A stretch of 64,000 bases of DNA from Antedon mediterranea (Eukaryota > Echinodermata > Crinoidea > Comatulida > Antedonidae): contig NC_092675.1 of the NCBI RefSeq assembly GCF_964355755.1, positions 22,236,412 to 22,300,411 of the forward strand, read 5' to 3'. The notes below the pieces were generated by a model that searched no databases, was not told the origin of the DNA, and saw nothing but the letters and a program-made list of their open reading frames with translations. The position numbers and the translations under genes were made by a program. Of the stretch, positions 1 through 15,174 are shown one piece after another. Position 1 is the stretch's first letter. The number at the start of each line of letters is the position of its first letter.

Positions 1-3000
1 AAAATTAATAAAATGATCACAAATATTCTAAATTAACTTCTTTTAATAATCATTTAGATGATTACAGTATTTATTAATTCTGTTTGGTGGACCAATTTCG
101 TGTTTAAAAAGAACAAAGTGGAAAAAGAACAAAAAGAGATGGCAACAACGGTTTTGATTCGAAAAAGATTTACGTTTTAATCTTTTATTTCTCTGGTTAA
201 AAAAAAATCTAGAAGAAGAAAAAGGAAAACACTTGAGTAAAAATACGTGACGATTAAACTGAAAATTCACAAATTAAATTTCCTTTAAAGTACGATTCAA
301 GCATTTCAGTTTAGTAAAACTAAATGCGATTTCCATCAAAATCGTCCTAATATTATAAATGTTAATATAATTTTGTTTTAATGTCATGTTTTTAATAATT
401 GTACACCTGCGATGACAATCTGATACAAAGAGATAATTGTCCACTCATACCTTACAGTTGTCATTATCAACAATACTTTTGTTTGCAGAGGAAGTTTACC
501 AGCATTTTGGCTCATTCTAGTTGTGTCATTGATGGACCCACGTGTGGGAGGATGAGTCTTGGCTATAGGATACGAATCAAGGGACTTCAAATAAAAAGCA
601 ACAATAAAAACAATATGGAAACAATTTATTGTAATTAGAACAATTGTCGATTTGTTAAAAACACGAGTGAGTCTAGAGGACTTAAACACGATTCATTTCC
701 CGCTCAATATTGCGATCACGTGACAATGATTGATACTGTATTAATAAATCTGGTAGCCTGTTTTCACGTTTACGAATTTACAATTATCCCACATGATATA
801 TACCATTTTTCTTTATAATTACCGATTTGAAACAATTAAAATATATTTATTAATAATTGAAATGAATTGTTTATGGGATAAATAAATGTTTACAACGAAA
901 AATAAACGGAAATATCCGATAAACTCCCGCCGAAAGTACAACTGTATAACATAGCGATTTCACTGAAAAATGATATCGTTGATTGTTTACTGTATAAAAT
1001 CACTTTTGCTTGTTCAGTATACGAATAAATTCAATATCTGCAGCTGACTATAACTGTTTGAGACTCGATTAATAGAATTATATTGAATAACGGTAACGTA
1101 AAGATATCGGTACAGGCTTAGATTAATGAGTCCAGGGGCGTTGTACCACCGGGCAGAATAACTCGTCGCCTAGACAGGTGATACCACTCTCATATAACGC
1201 GTCACTCAATCTAAATATACGTCAGTTACGATATTTAGTTGTTCGTGGTGTGAACGCCTTTGTAATTTTTGTTTGCTTACAATTCACACTTTTTATAAAG
1301 ACCTAACACTATTGGTGGCTGTTTCGTGAAAACCAAACCAGGTTCAATTAGGTCTCTTATTCTACCATTTGTTAGACATCTCATTCAACGTAAGTCACTG
1401 TTGAAAGAAAAACTATTTTTGCAAGGTGCCTCTTAGAGTAGCTTTGAACTGTGTATTAATTCGATTTTACCATTGGACGTAAACAAATATAAGGTGCTAC
1501 AAACTGTGAGCCATTATTATCTGACGGGGTGGCTTATTTATGTTCAATTTAACACTGTTGTTAGAGGTACTTTTCAAAGAGTATAGATTAGATACTTGAC
1601 CTGTTGCAAAAACTGGGCCAGGTCTTTGACCGAACCCTATCGATAAAATTTGACTAATACTAATGACAAAAACGAATATCGACAAAATTTGCTACGTGTG
1701 TATGTTTGATTAATAGATTATATAATAACATATATTATAGATTAATAATATGTAATATTATGTAATACACGTCACTTGTAACGAAATTGTGAATCCTAAT
1801 AATACATATTCTAAAATAAACAGAATAATGATCGAGTAGGCCTATTTATTTACAAAAGTTAAAACAATAATAATTCGGGTAGTCCTGACGATTTGTTAAC
1901 AATTAAATGAATATTTTCGTTTGACCAAATTAAGACCAGGTGACAATACAGTACAATTTATTTTAATAAATCATTGATTTTTATGCATACAGATTTCGCG
2001 TAAATGAGTTTCGAATAAACAATGCGGCCATTTTTCTAATCTGACAAGTAAGTTTTCAACAATAAATGTCAGGTGTTCTGCTAATTGTGTGCAATTGTAA
2101 ATAATCTACATTATTTATAATAACAAATACAATACAGCCACAGATTTGATCAAGTAACACCGATCGCTTTCTTAGTATTCTCGTAAATGTCAACAGTGGT
2201 CCGCGCGTTGACATTTCGCGCCATAAAATCATCAGAAATGCGCCATAAAGTTTAGAAATGCTGAATATACGTCACTTTGACCACACGCAATTAAACCACT
2301 AATAGAAGCATACCTGTCTTTTAAACATTTAAATATGTCATGAATATCCAAGCTGAACACTATTTTTACAGGTGCAAAAAAAAAAAACCGTAAGTTGTAA
2401 AGTTTTTTTTATTTTTTAAATTCTTTTCTTTTTTCGTAAATGCTTTAAATAATGCAAACTCCTTTTTAAAGTGGTTGATTTTGTTAATATCATATTATTT
2501 CTATATTTATTTGATCAAAAATAATTACAATAACAGTATATCGAAGAGTTTATTTATACACTGATCTTTTGGAACTCAACACATTGAATAATTAACAAAA
2601 AATATTTAATATAGGCCTACACAACTCCTAATTGTTTTTCTGAAAAAGTATTTAGGATAATCAAATGTTTGGAATTATTTTAGAGTTAATAAATTTGTTT
2701 AATCCAACTATTTCAAGTTAATAACAAACGTAAACAATGTGAAAGAAATGTATGAAAAACATACCTAATTAAATTTATAATGTAGTGTTAAAAATAGTAG
2801 ACATAGGAGCTACATACTAATGACTTTTTCAAATTCGTAGTTTCGGAATTTATTATTATTATGTTTAAACGCTAGTACTAAATTGATGATGTAATTGTAC
2901 TAATAAATAACATTAATAATAACATGATTGTGAAACATTGCTAAATATGCTACAATGTTATTCATCTTAGAAAAATAAGTTTGAACCGACTTTACGAGCT

Positions 3001-4642
3001 TAAATAATTTATGATGTATTAGTATTTTTCAGCTCCCGAAAACATTGAACATTATATAAATACAATAACATTATAAGCTGAAGAACGTGTAAATGTAGAT
3101 AAATACAAAAACATTATAAACTAACATCAGTGAAGGGTAACAACATAGGGTTAAAATGATCAAAGTAAATCAAATTGATTTTGTTAATACAAGTAATGTA
3201 ACTGCAACTTTACACAGAAAGATACGTTCACTGTGTTTATTCATATCGATCGACTATTTGATGTTATTTTCAATCGCAATTTTGAGTTGTATAGGCCTAA
3301 AGCAGTTCAATCACTGTTGGATAAATTTATCATGTTCATTAACTATAGTTTTTGATTCTCAAACCCTACGATTTGCTATTTTTTTTAATATATAGATGAA
3401 CCCATAACAATAATAATGGTCTTAATTCAATCGCACTGAACGATTTTAATTCATGATAATAGACTGTTGATAGTGTCTATACCTTTACCTCTATCTTCTT
3501 TTCAGTCGCACTGCAGGTTAACTTCGTTTAAAACCAAAAGCCTGTGTAAATTGTATTTCATTTCAACCGAGTTATAAGAAAACTTTCTTCATATACTTTA
3601 AAATGCGTTCGTTCATTTCAATCGAACTTAAAGTAAATTTCTTGGCAATGGGATAATGGAACAAAATACACCGCTGGCGTTGTTATCGTTTGCATCAATA
3701 CTATCTGATAATCAAGTCATTTGATATTATATCAATCCACTGCTCTACGTAAAGCTTAATTTCGAAAGCTAATTCATAAAAAGATTCAGGTGTGAAAAAG
3801 GCATTCCTTACATATTTTTGGAATAAAAAGATTACTGTCTGTATGTATTTAGACTCGAATGTGTAAACGTTGCTGATAGAGTTAAACGAAAGTTATTAAT
3901 CGTAGTAAATTGTTATTATCAGTATTAAAGATCGTTCACACATACAGAGATTATGATCTTGTTGGGATAGTAATAGCTCCAAGGCTCTGGTTGCTTTGTG
4001 ATTGCCTACTTAAGGTAGTCTTTCTTAAGCTAATACCGCGTGCTATATATGAAAACGGTGCTCCGTCAAGTTACACATCTGGATCAAGTCGATTTCAGAG
4101 AATTAACAGTTACTTCAAAACTCAATCTTGCCTCTGCTACCAAAGAATATTCGTTTCTAAACTTTGTAGTGAAGAGTGTCCATACAACAAAGCCTATTTG
4201 TTTTAGATCATCTGAAAACCTTAATGGATAGGATTTAGGCCTTAAAAGTTCATTATTGTGTATGTAGGTCTATGTGCTGAAGGCTTATCGCTTAATCTGA
4301 CTGCCCTTTCTCATAACTAGCCAGGTTTGTTGACAAAACGTTTTAGCAAGACAAAAACTTTATTTAATCAAACAGTTAGTTTTTATTGACAAGTATAGAC
4401 GTAACTATCACTATCAGGTGATCAAGCTGTGCTTCTGGTTCTTTATTTAAATGACAAAGACATTTTATATATGATTTTAAGAGAGTCTATTGTTAAAGAA
4501 AATGCTGAATCAATTCCTTATTTCTTATTTCTAAGGTAAGCCAGAACATACAATTATTATTATTTATTATTGCTGGTTTTTGTACATTGTAATCCTCACC
4601 ATACCATCATCATACATCATCATTTCCATTTAAGATATGGAT

Positions 4643-4765
4643 GGATCTCAATGGAGATACAAAAAAAAATGCGAAAAGATAAATCAAAAACAACAAAGTA
4701 AAACAGCCAGTAAAATTAGCAGAGCTTTCAGGAAACACTAGCCCTTCATCAGTGCAAGTGAGCGA
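4643..4765 (+). repeat. Dispersed repeat, copy 1
   Basis: Shares GGATCTCAATGGA, GTAAAACAGCCAG, AGCAGAGCTTTC and TAGCCCTTCATCAGTG, in the same order, with 54658-54770. Non-coding interspersed repeat of unknown class. Confidence 0.6.
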
Positions 4766-5593
4766 TATATATATTTATCATTATCACAAATTTATGTTTT
4801 TAATAAGAGCCTATGCAAGTATAATGAAACTGTACATGAGAATTGTTATCTTTTTTTTTCATTTAAAAACGGTCGGGTCGTCCATCTAATCAAAACATTA
4901 TTTATATACATTTGACTTAGCAGAATTGTATCCTTTAAAGAAAATATGTTCATATATTTGGGTGACAAATCAATTCTGCTGAAAGGAATATTTGAAAAAA
5001 ATCATTGCTAATACGTAATTTAATTTCGTCGTTGTAGGAAGTAATACATTACGATAAATTACCTTTTCAGACAATTCGTTTACTTTTATGATACACTTTC
5101 GAAATAAGAATGACTTCTATTGTTTACAGATATTATGACGTAAGCAAAATAAGTTGACAAATTTTCAGTGACACGTGCATGCAACAAAATCAGGATTAGA
5201 TGCGCGCGTATGAAAGATCTGGTTATTATCAGTGTTTATACGTGCGCGTGTAAATCGTTATTAAGAGTTGAACGCGCGTGTAAGTTTGTGCCTTGTGGTG
5301 TTGAATGTGTTTTAGAAACATATCAGATTTATTTTAAGAAATAGTTATATTATTGTTTAATGATAGGATGATATGTTAGGGATTGTTGCATAATTATACA
5401 AGACGGAAAACAAAGATCGATTCACGTCTCAAATACAATGAATTTAATCATTATAATTCGTAACAAATGTATTATAAAGCAGATAGTCTTTTCACAGGAA
5501 CATTTCATTAATCCACCTGTTTACCTATGTCCTAAACGTAATAGTCTGCCCATTATGACGTCACATAAAAATAGGAACGAACTATCTATGACG

Positions 5594-5616
5594 TGATGAT
5601 GATGATGATGATGATA
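5594..5616 (+). repeat. GAT microsatellite
   Basis: About seven GAT units in a row. Confidence 0.9.
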
Positions 5617-8600
5617 TAGCTGTGTTATGTTTAATACTGTTACTGATAATTAAATTTCATTAATAAACATTTTAACGAATTGTATATTTCGCCTTTTAGA
5701 TTTGTGTTACACATTTCAAACAAAATAATTACCATCTTATATACTATATTATTTGCAATTAAAACAAATTCATATTTTCTTATATTTAAAAAAATGAAAA
5801 ATATCAATATAGGTAAAAATAATAAATCGAAAAAAAAAACCCCGTTGATATACAATCGGTATGTAAATTTAAGAAATTGGTTTATTTAAAAATTGTTTAC
5901 TTTTCATTATGCTTAACTTTTTATAAAATGTTTATATTATGAAATTTTCAAGAGCAAATTATCTTTTAATTCCAAGTCCTCGTCAACAAAGAAACTTAGA
6001 AACAACATTTTCTTAAAAATGTAAAAATAAAACCAAAACATTTTTGTCTAAACTCTTCATTAATGATTGTTTCCACTGTTTTTAGCATTACCGTATATAT
6101 TGCAACATTTTCTAACCGTTTATACTATTCTCCATTTCTAACAATTTTTCCAGGATGCGGAGATTCTTCTTCAGAATGTTCTTAATTTGTAGTTCTCAAG
6201 TTGTATTTGTCCTTATCTCAGTCTAAGTTTGTTATACATAATACATGAAAGAATGTTTATTGTGCTTTGTTTGTTATTGTTTTTCTGCTAACGAAAAACG
6301 CACATACTATAGGCCTAATTGCATATTACAAATAAAACTAGGCCTAAAACAAAAAAAATCAGGAGGCCAAAAAAAAGTTGACTAAATTTTGAGTCAGATT
6401 AAAGCAGTAACAATTATGATATAATAAGGGGTATTTAATAAATCCTACAATTATTTAAAATACAATTAAACTAAAAATGTTCCATAAATAAAATCAGCTA
6501 ACTTATTTATGTTAAAATAACGAAATTTTGCACACGTGGTTAGATTTTTTTTTTAGTTTACCTTATTTAATAATGCTGTGTAGGCCTACATCAAATTTAC
6601 AACAAACATTTTAAGCCAAATTTTACCAAATTGTATTTATTTTCGTAGTTTTAAAGTAGCCTATCATTTTCAAACACAATCTATACTTCTAATTTGAAAT
6701 TAAATAATGTTTGAATTCGGTCATTTAAATGTATTTTAAAATGTAGTCTAAATTGTTTTCTTTAAAGTATAAAATGTATTTCAATGTCTTATCTTGCCAA
6801 GAAGACAATTTCGATTTTGTTTAGGAATAGGCCTAAAGCATATTATTATCTTTGTCTATGTTTATGTCTTAAATGGTCATCTTGTAAAAAGTTTGCACGG
6901 TGAGAAAGTCTCAACTTTTCATTCGAATAATTATTGTCTCCAGAAAGATAACCGAAATTTGTTTAATTGTTAAAAACTAAATTATGTGTGTTACCATTAA
7001 AACATACGCTCAATGATATTAAGATGTTAAAATTCACGTTATCATAATATAAGTTCATTGACTAAATATTAAATAATTACTAATACGATTAAAGACAAAA
7101 CAAAAAAGTAATATACTTATCTGTTCCTAGGCCTTTGGCAGTAAACCCATAATTACACACTCTGAGTAGATTGTCGTCCGTGTCAATCTTTATCTAGCAA
7201 GGGTCGATATAATAGACTTGCCCTGGGGTCACAATCATGATATTTCACCTCAGTTAGATTACTCAAAAACCCATGGTCTGTCATCAAACACATGCTGTAC
7301 CAATAAGCTACCTAGGCCACCATCATTACGATTATTATATGTTTTTATGTGGATTGGTGGTTTTGAAAGCATCAAACCATTAGAAATTATAGGCCTATAT
7401 ATCTTTTTAGCTTTTAGTCTAAATTCTAAATTGTCCCGTAGAATTACAAAATTATCAGATATCTTTAATTGGTATTTACCGTAAATGCCCATATACTAAG
7501 ACGATAACGACGATAAATATATTTTCTTAAAATAAAACAAAAACAATTAGAAAAATGGTTATTCTATAGTTCTAGAATGAAAACTTTTCTAATTTCCATG
7601 TAAGAAAAAGTCGTCTATTTATCGTCGATCATTACCTTCCTATTGTGTAGCAGTTTCTCTCTATATCATTTTAATCGGAAAATGCCATCGGATTTACTTG
7701 AAGAGTACCAACTTCTTATCCAAAATAATAACATAATAATGAAAGTTATAACATTAAAAGGCATAGACCTAAAGTAAGTACAACATAACATTCCATATCG
7801 AAAGATGATTCATTAAGCCCAATTTAAGATATGCACTCTACATGGAACATGGAATATCATCTATTTTAAGGAATCTGTTGACAAAGATTCGTTTGATTTT
7901 CATTAACTTAAGTTTGAGAGTAGGCATACGGTACAGCCTGAGAGTTAGTGCATTTAAATTACCTTAAGAAAACGAACTTAGTTCTGTTTTATTAAACATT
8001 CTGTGTGTTGAGGTTTCAATGAAAAGAATATTCCACCGGACCCCGATCCCTCATTATTTCCAAATTCTCACAGGCCTATTTCGATTATCTCTACTATACT
8101 TTGGTTTTCTTTTTAAAGAAATCACATTACAGTAGGCCTACAAGATTAGTAAAATGTTCACCATAACTGCTATTTAGATGGACTTATAAACTCAAATTGT
8201 ACAGAGCAATAAGTTATTGAAGTATTAATTTTTCACAGCATGGGGTTAACTGGGGGTTGAATTCAACGCCTCTGGGTGAACCCACTGTACTCCACTCGTG
8301 ATTTCTCTTGACAGATTTAGACAGCAGTGACAAATTAATTCATTGGACTATCGTCTATTGAATTTACACTGTTAAAAGTTAATTTATATGTTCTATTCTT
8401 AAGGCTGTCAAAAATTTATAGTTAAAATCACAGTACCTCCTAGGCAAGAAGTAGTGCCTTATCGTTGATTTCCGGGTTTCCGCCACATGCTGATGAAAAT
8501 ACGTATTATGCTGTCAAAATACCCATCATCACTTAACATACAAACCGCAAAAACTGGACATTCGTGTCATAATGTTCTTATTTTTCTTCTTAATGAATCA

Positions 8601-9885
8601 AATATTTACTTAATAATTACAATTTAAGATTAAGCTGGATTAAAGCCGGTTTTAGAAATATTTCCCCTTATACACATACGATTATATAAGTACCAGCAGG
8701 GAAGAGTGAACATTACACTTTTCCCTAACAAGTACATTTATAATAAAATATCAATATTGAATGCGATGTGTGTTTTATATTTGCAAATACATTCATTTTA
8801 TACGAAAAATTGGAAACATATAAATAAAATATAATAATAAATATAAAACTAAAATAATGGTGAGTGAATTTCACAAGAATACAAACAAAAATTACATTTT
8901 ATTTTCCTGTACATTCCAATTAGAATTTTAAAACGAGTAGACATGTACCTAGGCCTATGTTATAGGTTACTTTCGAACATGAAAAGGTTGAGTTGCGTAC
9001 TGCTGAAACAAGCTATTTGGCCAAATTTATTCTGCAATTTCATTTTATATATTTTAAAGGCTAAACCAGATTTTAATTGAATTGAAGTCAGGGCTATTCT
9101 AAATTATTCTTTACTCCATGGAAATATATATAGTTTAGGTAACTGTAGGCTACAGGAGCGCCATTAGCCTTTAATTTTACGCTGACATTCAATGTGTGTT
9201 TCTTCTTCTGCTTCTTCTGTAGGTTTACATTGTAAATACATTGTCATTTTATTTGTGACAAGGCATAATCTGTGGAAGATGGCAACCTTTATTTGTAAAC
9301 AGCTGCCTATATAAATAAACTGTTGGTTTTCTGCATGTTAAAGAATCTTAGAAACTCTGCCAAAACTTATAAATTTGTAAACAGCTGTCTTAGCATCAGT
9401 TTGCAAAATGTCTACTGCGCGTTATCTGTAGTAATGTCATGTTACATGCCTTAGCAGCAGCTCTTCGACTGTGTTTCCATCCAGTATCCTCGGGCTATAT
9501 GACAACTCTTCGGCTAGTAACTGTAGTGATCTCATCATGTTGAAACTCATACAGGTAACTTTTCTACTGCTTTACTGCAGTAACCTTATTTTACAGTAAC
9601 TCTTCAACTGTGGTGCTGCTGACCTTAATTGAAAACTCTTGAGATTGTAGCTTCAGTGCCTCTTTTAAATGCAGTGTAGTGACGTCAGAAATAGGATCTT
9701 TTTCTTCAACTGTAGATGACAGAATGAGATGAGAACTTTTGAAGTTATAAAGCTTATAGCAACTTGTTGACATTTATTTTTTAATTACGTACGTTTGGGA
9801 CATTTTACCACCATTTACTGTACTACAATGACCACATGTAAACTTAACAGACACGACTGCATTATACCTGGTCCTTTAAGCTTGA

Positions 9886-10010
9886 TTCCCACTAGAGACA
9901 CAAGGGCGTATAGACGCAACGTAATCGAGTTGACCAATGACAAGGTACAATTTTAGTAATCCATCGCTTGTGATTGATCAAATCACTCGCGTTGCGTCTC
10001 TATAGTGCAG
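9886..10010. mobile_element. MITE of the TTCCCACTAG family, copy A
   Basis: Begins TTCCCACTAGAGAC and ends with GTTGCGTCTCTATAGTG, an imperfect inverted repeat. The inner part GACCAATGACAAG...CCATCGCTTGTGATT is shared with the copy at 15030-15174. No open reading frame. Confidence 0.6.
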
Positions 10011-11789
10011 GGTTAGCACAATTTCAAATGCAGTAACCCCATACTATAATGAAGATTATCTTTCAACTGCGGTCCGCGTTGTACTAAGACCTTTAGTAAC
10101 TCATCACCGTGTTACTACGTGTATTGGAACAAAATAATATTTTAACAAAAAAAAAAAAACAATATAAAAGCCAAATATTCATGTTATAATCTTTTAGACC
10201 TAATAATAATATTCACGATTGAATATAATGTTAAGGTCGACGATAATGTTAATTGGGTTAGTTACATCATCTAAATGCCATCTACATATTTTATGCAAGT
10301 TCATCATCCCATGGAATACTTTAATTCTCTTATGTATTGTATATTTATTAATTTTTATTGACGCAACAAAATTCTTTTCTTTTGTTAGGCGTGAAATATA
10401 TAAACTTCTAATCCTATTATATTTTCGTCTAATTAACGAAATTAACTTTGGTTTAAATAATGTGTATGTTTCGTTATTTTTAACATACTTCTAACGTAAT
10501 TGGGGAATTATTAGAGGGCTAGGGCGCATGGCCCGAGGAAATACTGTTTAAGTAAACGTGTGAAGTGGGTAAAGAAACAGATTACTTGACTGTACACGTG
10601 CCACCCCAGCGCAAGGTCGACTCACTATCAAGTCATGATTTTGAACACATATGCATGACTCCGCAAATAATGTTGACTTGACTAGAAAAAATATTGATGA
10701 TATGCCGTGAAGTGTGTTAGGAATATCATGAAGTTTGATGATTTTGGCATTTAATTTAATAAGTTAACTGCGTTGTTGAGGTCGGGGAAGGGGAGTTTGG
10801 CGACACCTCTTCCTTCTTTTAACAACTGAGCTAATTTGCGTTGATCTATGGATTTGGAATTTTATAGACTTGAATTACATTCATCTGATGTTGTATGTCG
10901 ATTTGCATTTGCATTTCTGTCATTTTTTCGAGTAGTCATAGCATAGGCCTATGGTAAGAATATAGAAAAGAAGATAAGGGTATGTGACATTACATGTATT
11001 TGTTTATTTAAATCACAGCTATACATCAGATATAATATTTGGTTATTTGTACATAAATTGAAAAGGTGTAACAAAATCACGACGATAAAACATTGATTTT
11101 TTCTTAAAATTGTCAAATACAAAATTTACCTTTCATTTCAAGCAGGTATATTATACTGGTTCAATTCATGATGCCACATCGTTTTTATAACATTTGTGTG
11201 CAAAAGAATAGGGATTGACTTCATGTTCAATTTGGACTATCTCACAAAATCGTGTAATGTACACATTTTTGAAAATATAAAACATAGAAAACCTTAAATG
11301 TATGATCAATATAATAGTTTTGACCGCACTTGGTCAACTGTAACATGAAGAAACATTGTACGTTTAAGTAAACCCACGTAATTCTAGTTGGAATAAGCCT
11401 ATAAGATATGACCACTAGTGCTTTGAACCTAAAAGATATCGGAAATAACTGAAACAATATACAGATCTTATTGCTAATTAAACACTACTCCAATCTTAGG
11501 CCACTACACCTCCAATTATAGAATTCGTTTCTTCGTCTATCGTTTACTATAAACCATGCTATTTGATGAAAGATTTTAAGATCAAATCTGTTGTCCAAAA
11601 GCCATGTTATAAGAAGTTCTTTGACCAGCAGTTTTAGCAGGCGCTGTAGGAGAAATACTGGAGAGGAAAGGGTGTTGTATAAAAACGAAATATTGTGTAT
11701 ACACAGTAGCAATGATAACAAAACAGTGAAGACTATTATAAAATTCATCTCTTCTTGACTCTATAGCAATAAGTAGTTGAACAAATTTA

Positions 11790-12175
11790 TCGATAAATAT
11801 GGCATTAGTGAATAAGTTGATAGCAACAGTGGCCTATTAATTGGTTCGTTGTCAATATATAAGTTTAGGCGACATTTGTAGATATTGATTCATTGTGAAT
11901 AAGTTTATAGCGACAAATCAATTGAAGGCCAATATGATATTCATTCGTTGTGAATATATATATATATAGGTTTAGCGACATAACCACTTGTATGATATTA
12001 GTTCGTTGTGAATATATTTATATATTATTGATCGACATTTTACTTGTGTAGGCCTATTGGTTCGTTGTGAACTTGTTGATATTGGTTCATTGTGAACAAG
12101 TTTCTAATAGCGACATATTACTTATATGATGATATTCGTTCGTTGTGAATATAAGTTAATATACTAAATAGCGAT
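11790..12175 (+). repeat. Degenerate minisatellite, TTCGTTGTGAATA unit
   Basis: TTCGTTGTGAATA or a close variant recurs about seven times (near 11846, 11891, 11945, 12001, 12060, 12088, 12141), mostly 45-60 bases apart. Units often also carry GATATT before it and AGCGACAT after it. Confidence 0.65.
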
Positions 12176-12518
12176 TATCAGATTATAGGCCTAAACTAAT
12201 TAAAATTGACAAATATATAATCTTCCGTTTAGTAAACATTTTTCTGCCTTTGGGTCAACTATTCTTATTAATTATACCATAGAGATATTAAAAAAGAATT
12301 ATAAAATCTTTTAAATAATACTCTTTACGGTTATAATTAATTTATTGTATTTTCACGCCAAATAAACTCCCCAGTGTGTACATTACGGATACGTTCGGCT
12401 AATTGTGCCTTTAATCTATTTATGAAACCAGGGATATGTGTAATGAAATTATGTTGTTATAATTACGAATGACAGGTTAGGATATACGGTAGTGGCCAAT
12501 ACGCCATTCACACCAGGC

Positions 12519-12600
12519 TAAACCTATGTTCACACTGCTCCTGGATTTGGTCCGGTGAACGGATAAAACTTGAATCCGGTCTCAGTGAGAACGTAGGTTA
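12519..12600. repeat. Small foldback repeat
   Basis: CTAAACCTATGTTCACACTG at the left is mirrored by CAGTGAGAACGTAGGTTAG at the right, spanning about 82 bases. Probably a short MITE remnant. Confidence 0.5.
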
Positions 12601-13436
12601 GGGAAAAATAGCAGGAAGTGCAATCTTTAAATGTATTTACTCAAGTTAAACCATTTATTACATTTATTTATTTTAAAAAACAAATAATATACATAGCGTA
12701 CAAACGCAGTACAAACTTCACATGACGAGAGTAAACCCTGTATTTTCTACCAAATTAGTAGGCTTATGTTATGAGGCTTATGTGGTGCATATCAACCATG
12801 TACTGTAGCCAGGACTTTAACGTAGGCCTATAGTCTGGTATCGCCAAACACGCATGTCAGTTACAAAACTGTTCCATTGTTTACTATGGTACCGTATTAA
12901 ACATTCCAAACTTACGCCTTGTTTTAATGATTTTTTTAAAATTTGGAATTATAATAGAACTGTTATCACAACAAATCGAATCAATGCAGAGGACCGTTGT
13001 AGACCAACCTACGTACGCTAATTATAGTATGGCGACTGTAACCTGTAACCTGTAGTGACCGACAAGATTTGGCCAGGTACTGACCACTAGATCGTTGTCC
13101 TTTTAAACGAACGGAAAACTTTGACTGACCCATGAAGCAGCGACAAGCAGGCACTCAAATTTAGGAAATGAGGATTTATTTATATTGATTGGTTTCCACG
13201 ACTTTGTTAATTGCACGTGAAGTCAGCAGCAAACTACTGACAACTATCACTAAATACTTCTGAATGAGATGTCATGATGATAGAAATTCAATATTTTGAA
13301 ACAGTGTGTTGTTTTTACGTGTCGCAATGAAAAAAGTAATTATACTGCACTAATATAATACAACTATGATTTCGGTCAATAAGTTTCTGACCACATTCTA
13401 AATGTATTCGTACTTTATTTACAACACATCTGGCTT

Positions 13437-13900
13437 ATTTATTTATTCTTTCTTTTTGACTGGATTGCATTTTCAGTAACGCAGTACTGCTTTCCAAAAT
13501 AGTCCAGTTATAAGTTTCAAAGTAAATAAAAAGTATAACATATATAAATACATAGTAGGCCTAATTTAAAAGATATATACATATACACAGAACAGTTAAA
13601 AACAAATAAAAATAAATAATGTAGGATCACTTAGATCACATTAGAGTTGCTATAGGCCTATTTGTTGAGTTTATAAATATTGTTTCCAGTTACTTTCGTT
13701 CTAGTTTCAGTTGGTAAAAGATTCCATTCTTTTGTTGCTCTGTATTTGAAGGTTCTTTTACCTTGAGCATTTTTCCAGTTTGGTGTTATTAATGTTTTAC
13801 AACTTTGGCTACCGGTGTTTGTTACAACAATAGCATAAATTACATTGTACCCACAATGAACCTCGATTAGCAGACTTTCTCCGTTATTGCTTGCATTATA
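13437..13900 (-). mobile_element. 5'-truncated LINE: RT C-terminus and 3' end
   Basis: The minus strand from about 13890 to the stop at 13658 encodes a tail with GKRTFKYRATKEWNLLPTET, the G-R-F-Y-R-x-WN-LP signature seen at the end of many non-LTR reverse transcriptase ORFs. Past the stop is a 3' UTR with a possible hairpin (TGGACTATTTTGG...AATGCAATCCA) and an A-rich AATAAATAAATAAG-type tail ending near 13437. The catalytic RT domain is absent, so this is a dead fragment. Confidence 0.6.
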
Positions 13901-15029
13901 ATATAATCATGCATAATAGAGTGCAACTAGCGTCATCACACAAGTCATAATTTTACATCGTTGTCATTATCATACACTGGAATGCATATTATTTTTTGTG
14001 TATAATAGATTTATATACGTCAACATATATATTTATGTCTATAAATTGGTTCCTGGCCTCTAAGGCGGGACCAATGTAAAGGAACCACAGAGTAGGTCTA
14101 AAATGTTCAATAAGACAATGCATTGCTTGAATTAATTTTAAATATTTAGTGAGGCCTATAAGTTAAAATATAAATGTACCTGTACAACCGATACAACGAT
14201 ATTTTAGAATATTTGATTTGTTGACAAGATTTGATTGAATAAGTCAATAGATGATTGATGTGATGATATATCACGTGATGATATGAGTGACGTATGACGC
14301 ACGATGACGAGGCTGAGCATACATTAAGTACTATGATTTGTGAAGCATTGCATGCCACGTTCTCTCAAATCTTGCGATCTTTTACTGTCTAAGGGGGATT
14401 TACTGCAAACACTTATGATTTAGTTCTGACCACTGTGAGGGTCATCTAAACGAAAATGCGCAAACCAGCACACGTGAAAATACACAATAATCATGAACGA
14501 CCGCTCCAGGGAGTAAACTAATATAAATACATGTTTTATAAACTGTTCTAATAGTATAATAAACATGGTTCTGAACTCAAACAGTATTTGCGGCTTCCTT
14601 TGTTCACCGGGGCCTTAAATACCGGTACATTACCCTGAAATGTGCAGGAAACCCATATATAGGCTCTTTAATCCCTATACTAAGGTTTCCTGGAAAGTCA
14701 TAATTGTATGCATAAAATAGGATTTTATTCAATGATGAAACCTTTTAAAAACATAATACAACTTAATTTAATTTATTTAGGACTATCGTTGACCTACCGC
14801 GTAGTATGCTTAGATGATGTATATGAATTGAATTAAATAACCAGCGGCAATGTTATACTATATAATCTCCATTTTGAAATGAGTAATTATTTATTTCATC
14901 CATCAATCAATCAATTGATTAATCTATCAATTAATAGAATAATGCATTGATTCACTAATTATGTTTTTATCTAAAATCTATGAATCATTCGAAATAGAGC
15001 TCCCTCACATAAATTAAATACTAAGTTGG

Positions 15030-15174
15030 TTCCCACTAGGACGTAACGCAAGGACGTAAACGCAGTGCAAGCGTGTTGACCAATGACAAGCGACAGTTCG
15101 AATAATCCATCGCTTGTGATTTGTCAACTCACTTACGTTGCGTTACGTCCTTGTGTTGCGTCTCTAGGTGGGAA
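15030..15174. mobile_element. MITE of the TTCCCACTAG family, copy B
   Basis: The clearest member. The left end TTCCCACTAGGACGTAACGC mirrors the right end GCGTCTCTAGGTGGGAA, and the middle holds ACGTTGCGTTACGTCCTTG. The core GACCAATGACAAGCGACAG is shared with copies A and C. An open frame overlapping it is spurious. Confidence 0.65.

Larger units (their letters stand above)
1..9885. other. Gene-poor AT-rich region, no supported exon
   Basis: Open frames here are short (up to about 100 codons), lack recognisable motifs and have no convincing splice partners. Visible structure is limited to scattered TAGGCCTA, one dispersed repeat (4643-4765), a GAT microsatellite and GC-richer patches near 1130-1260 and 5150-5290. 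Confidence 0.6.

Noticed and set aside
9591-9773. Minus-strand Ser/Glu/Leu-rich open frame
   Set aside because: Short and in a locally repetitive CTCTTCAACTGT-type region, with no homology recognised.
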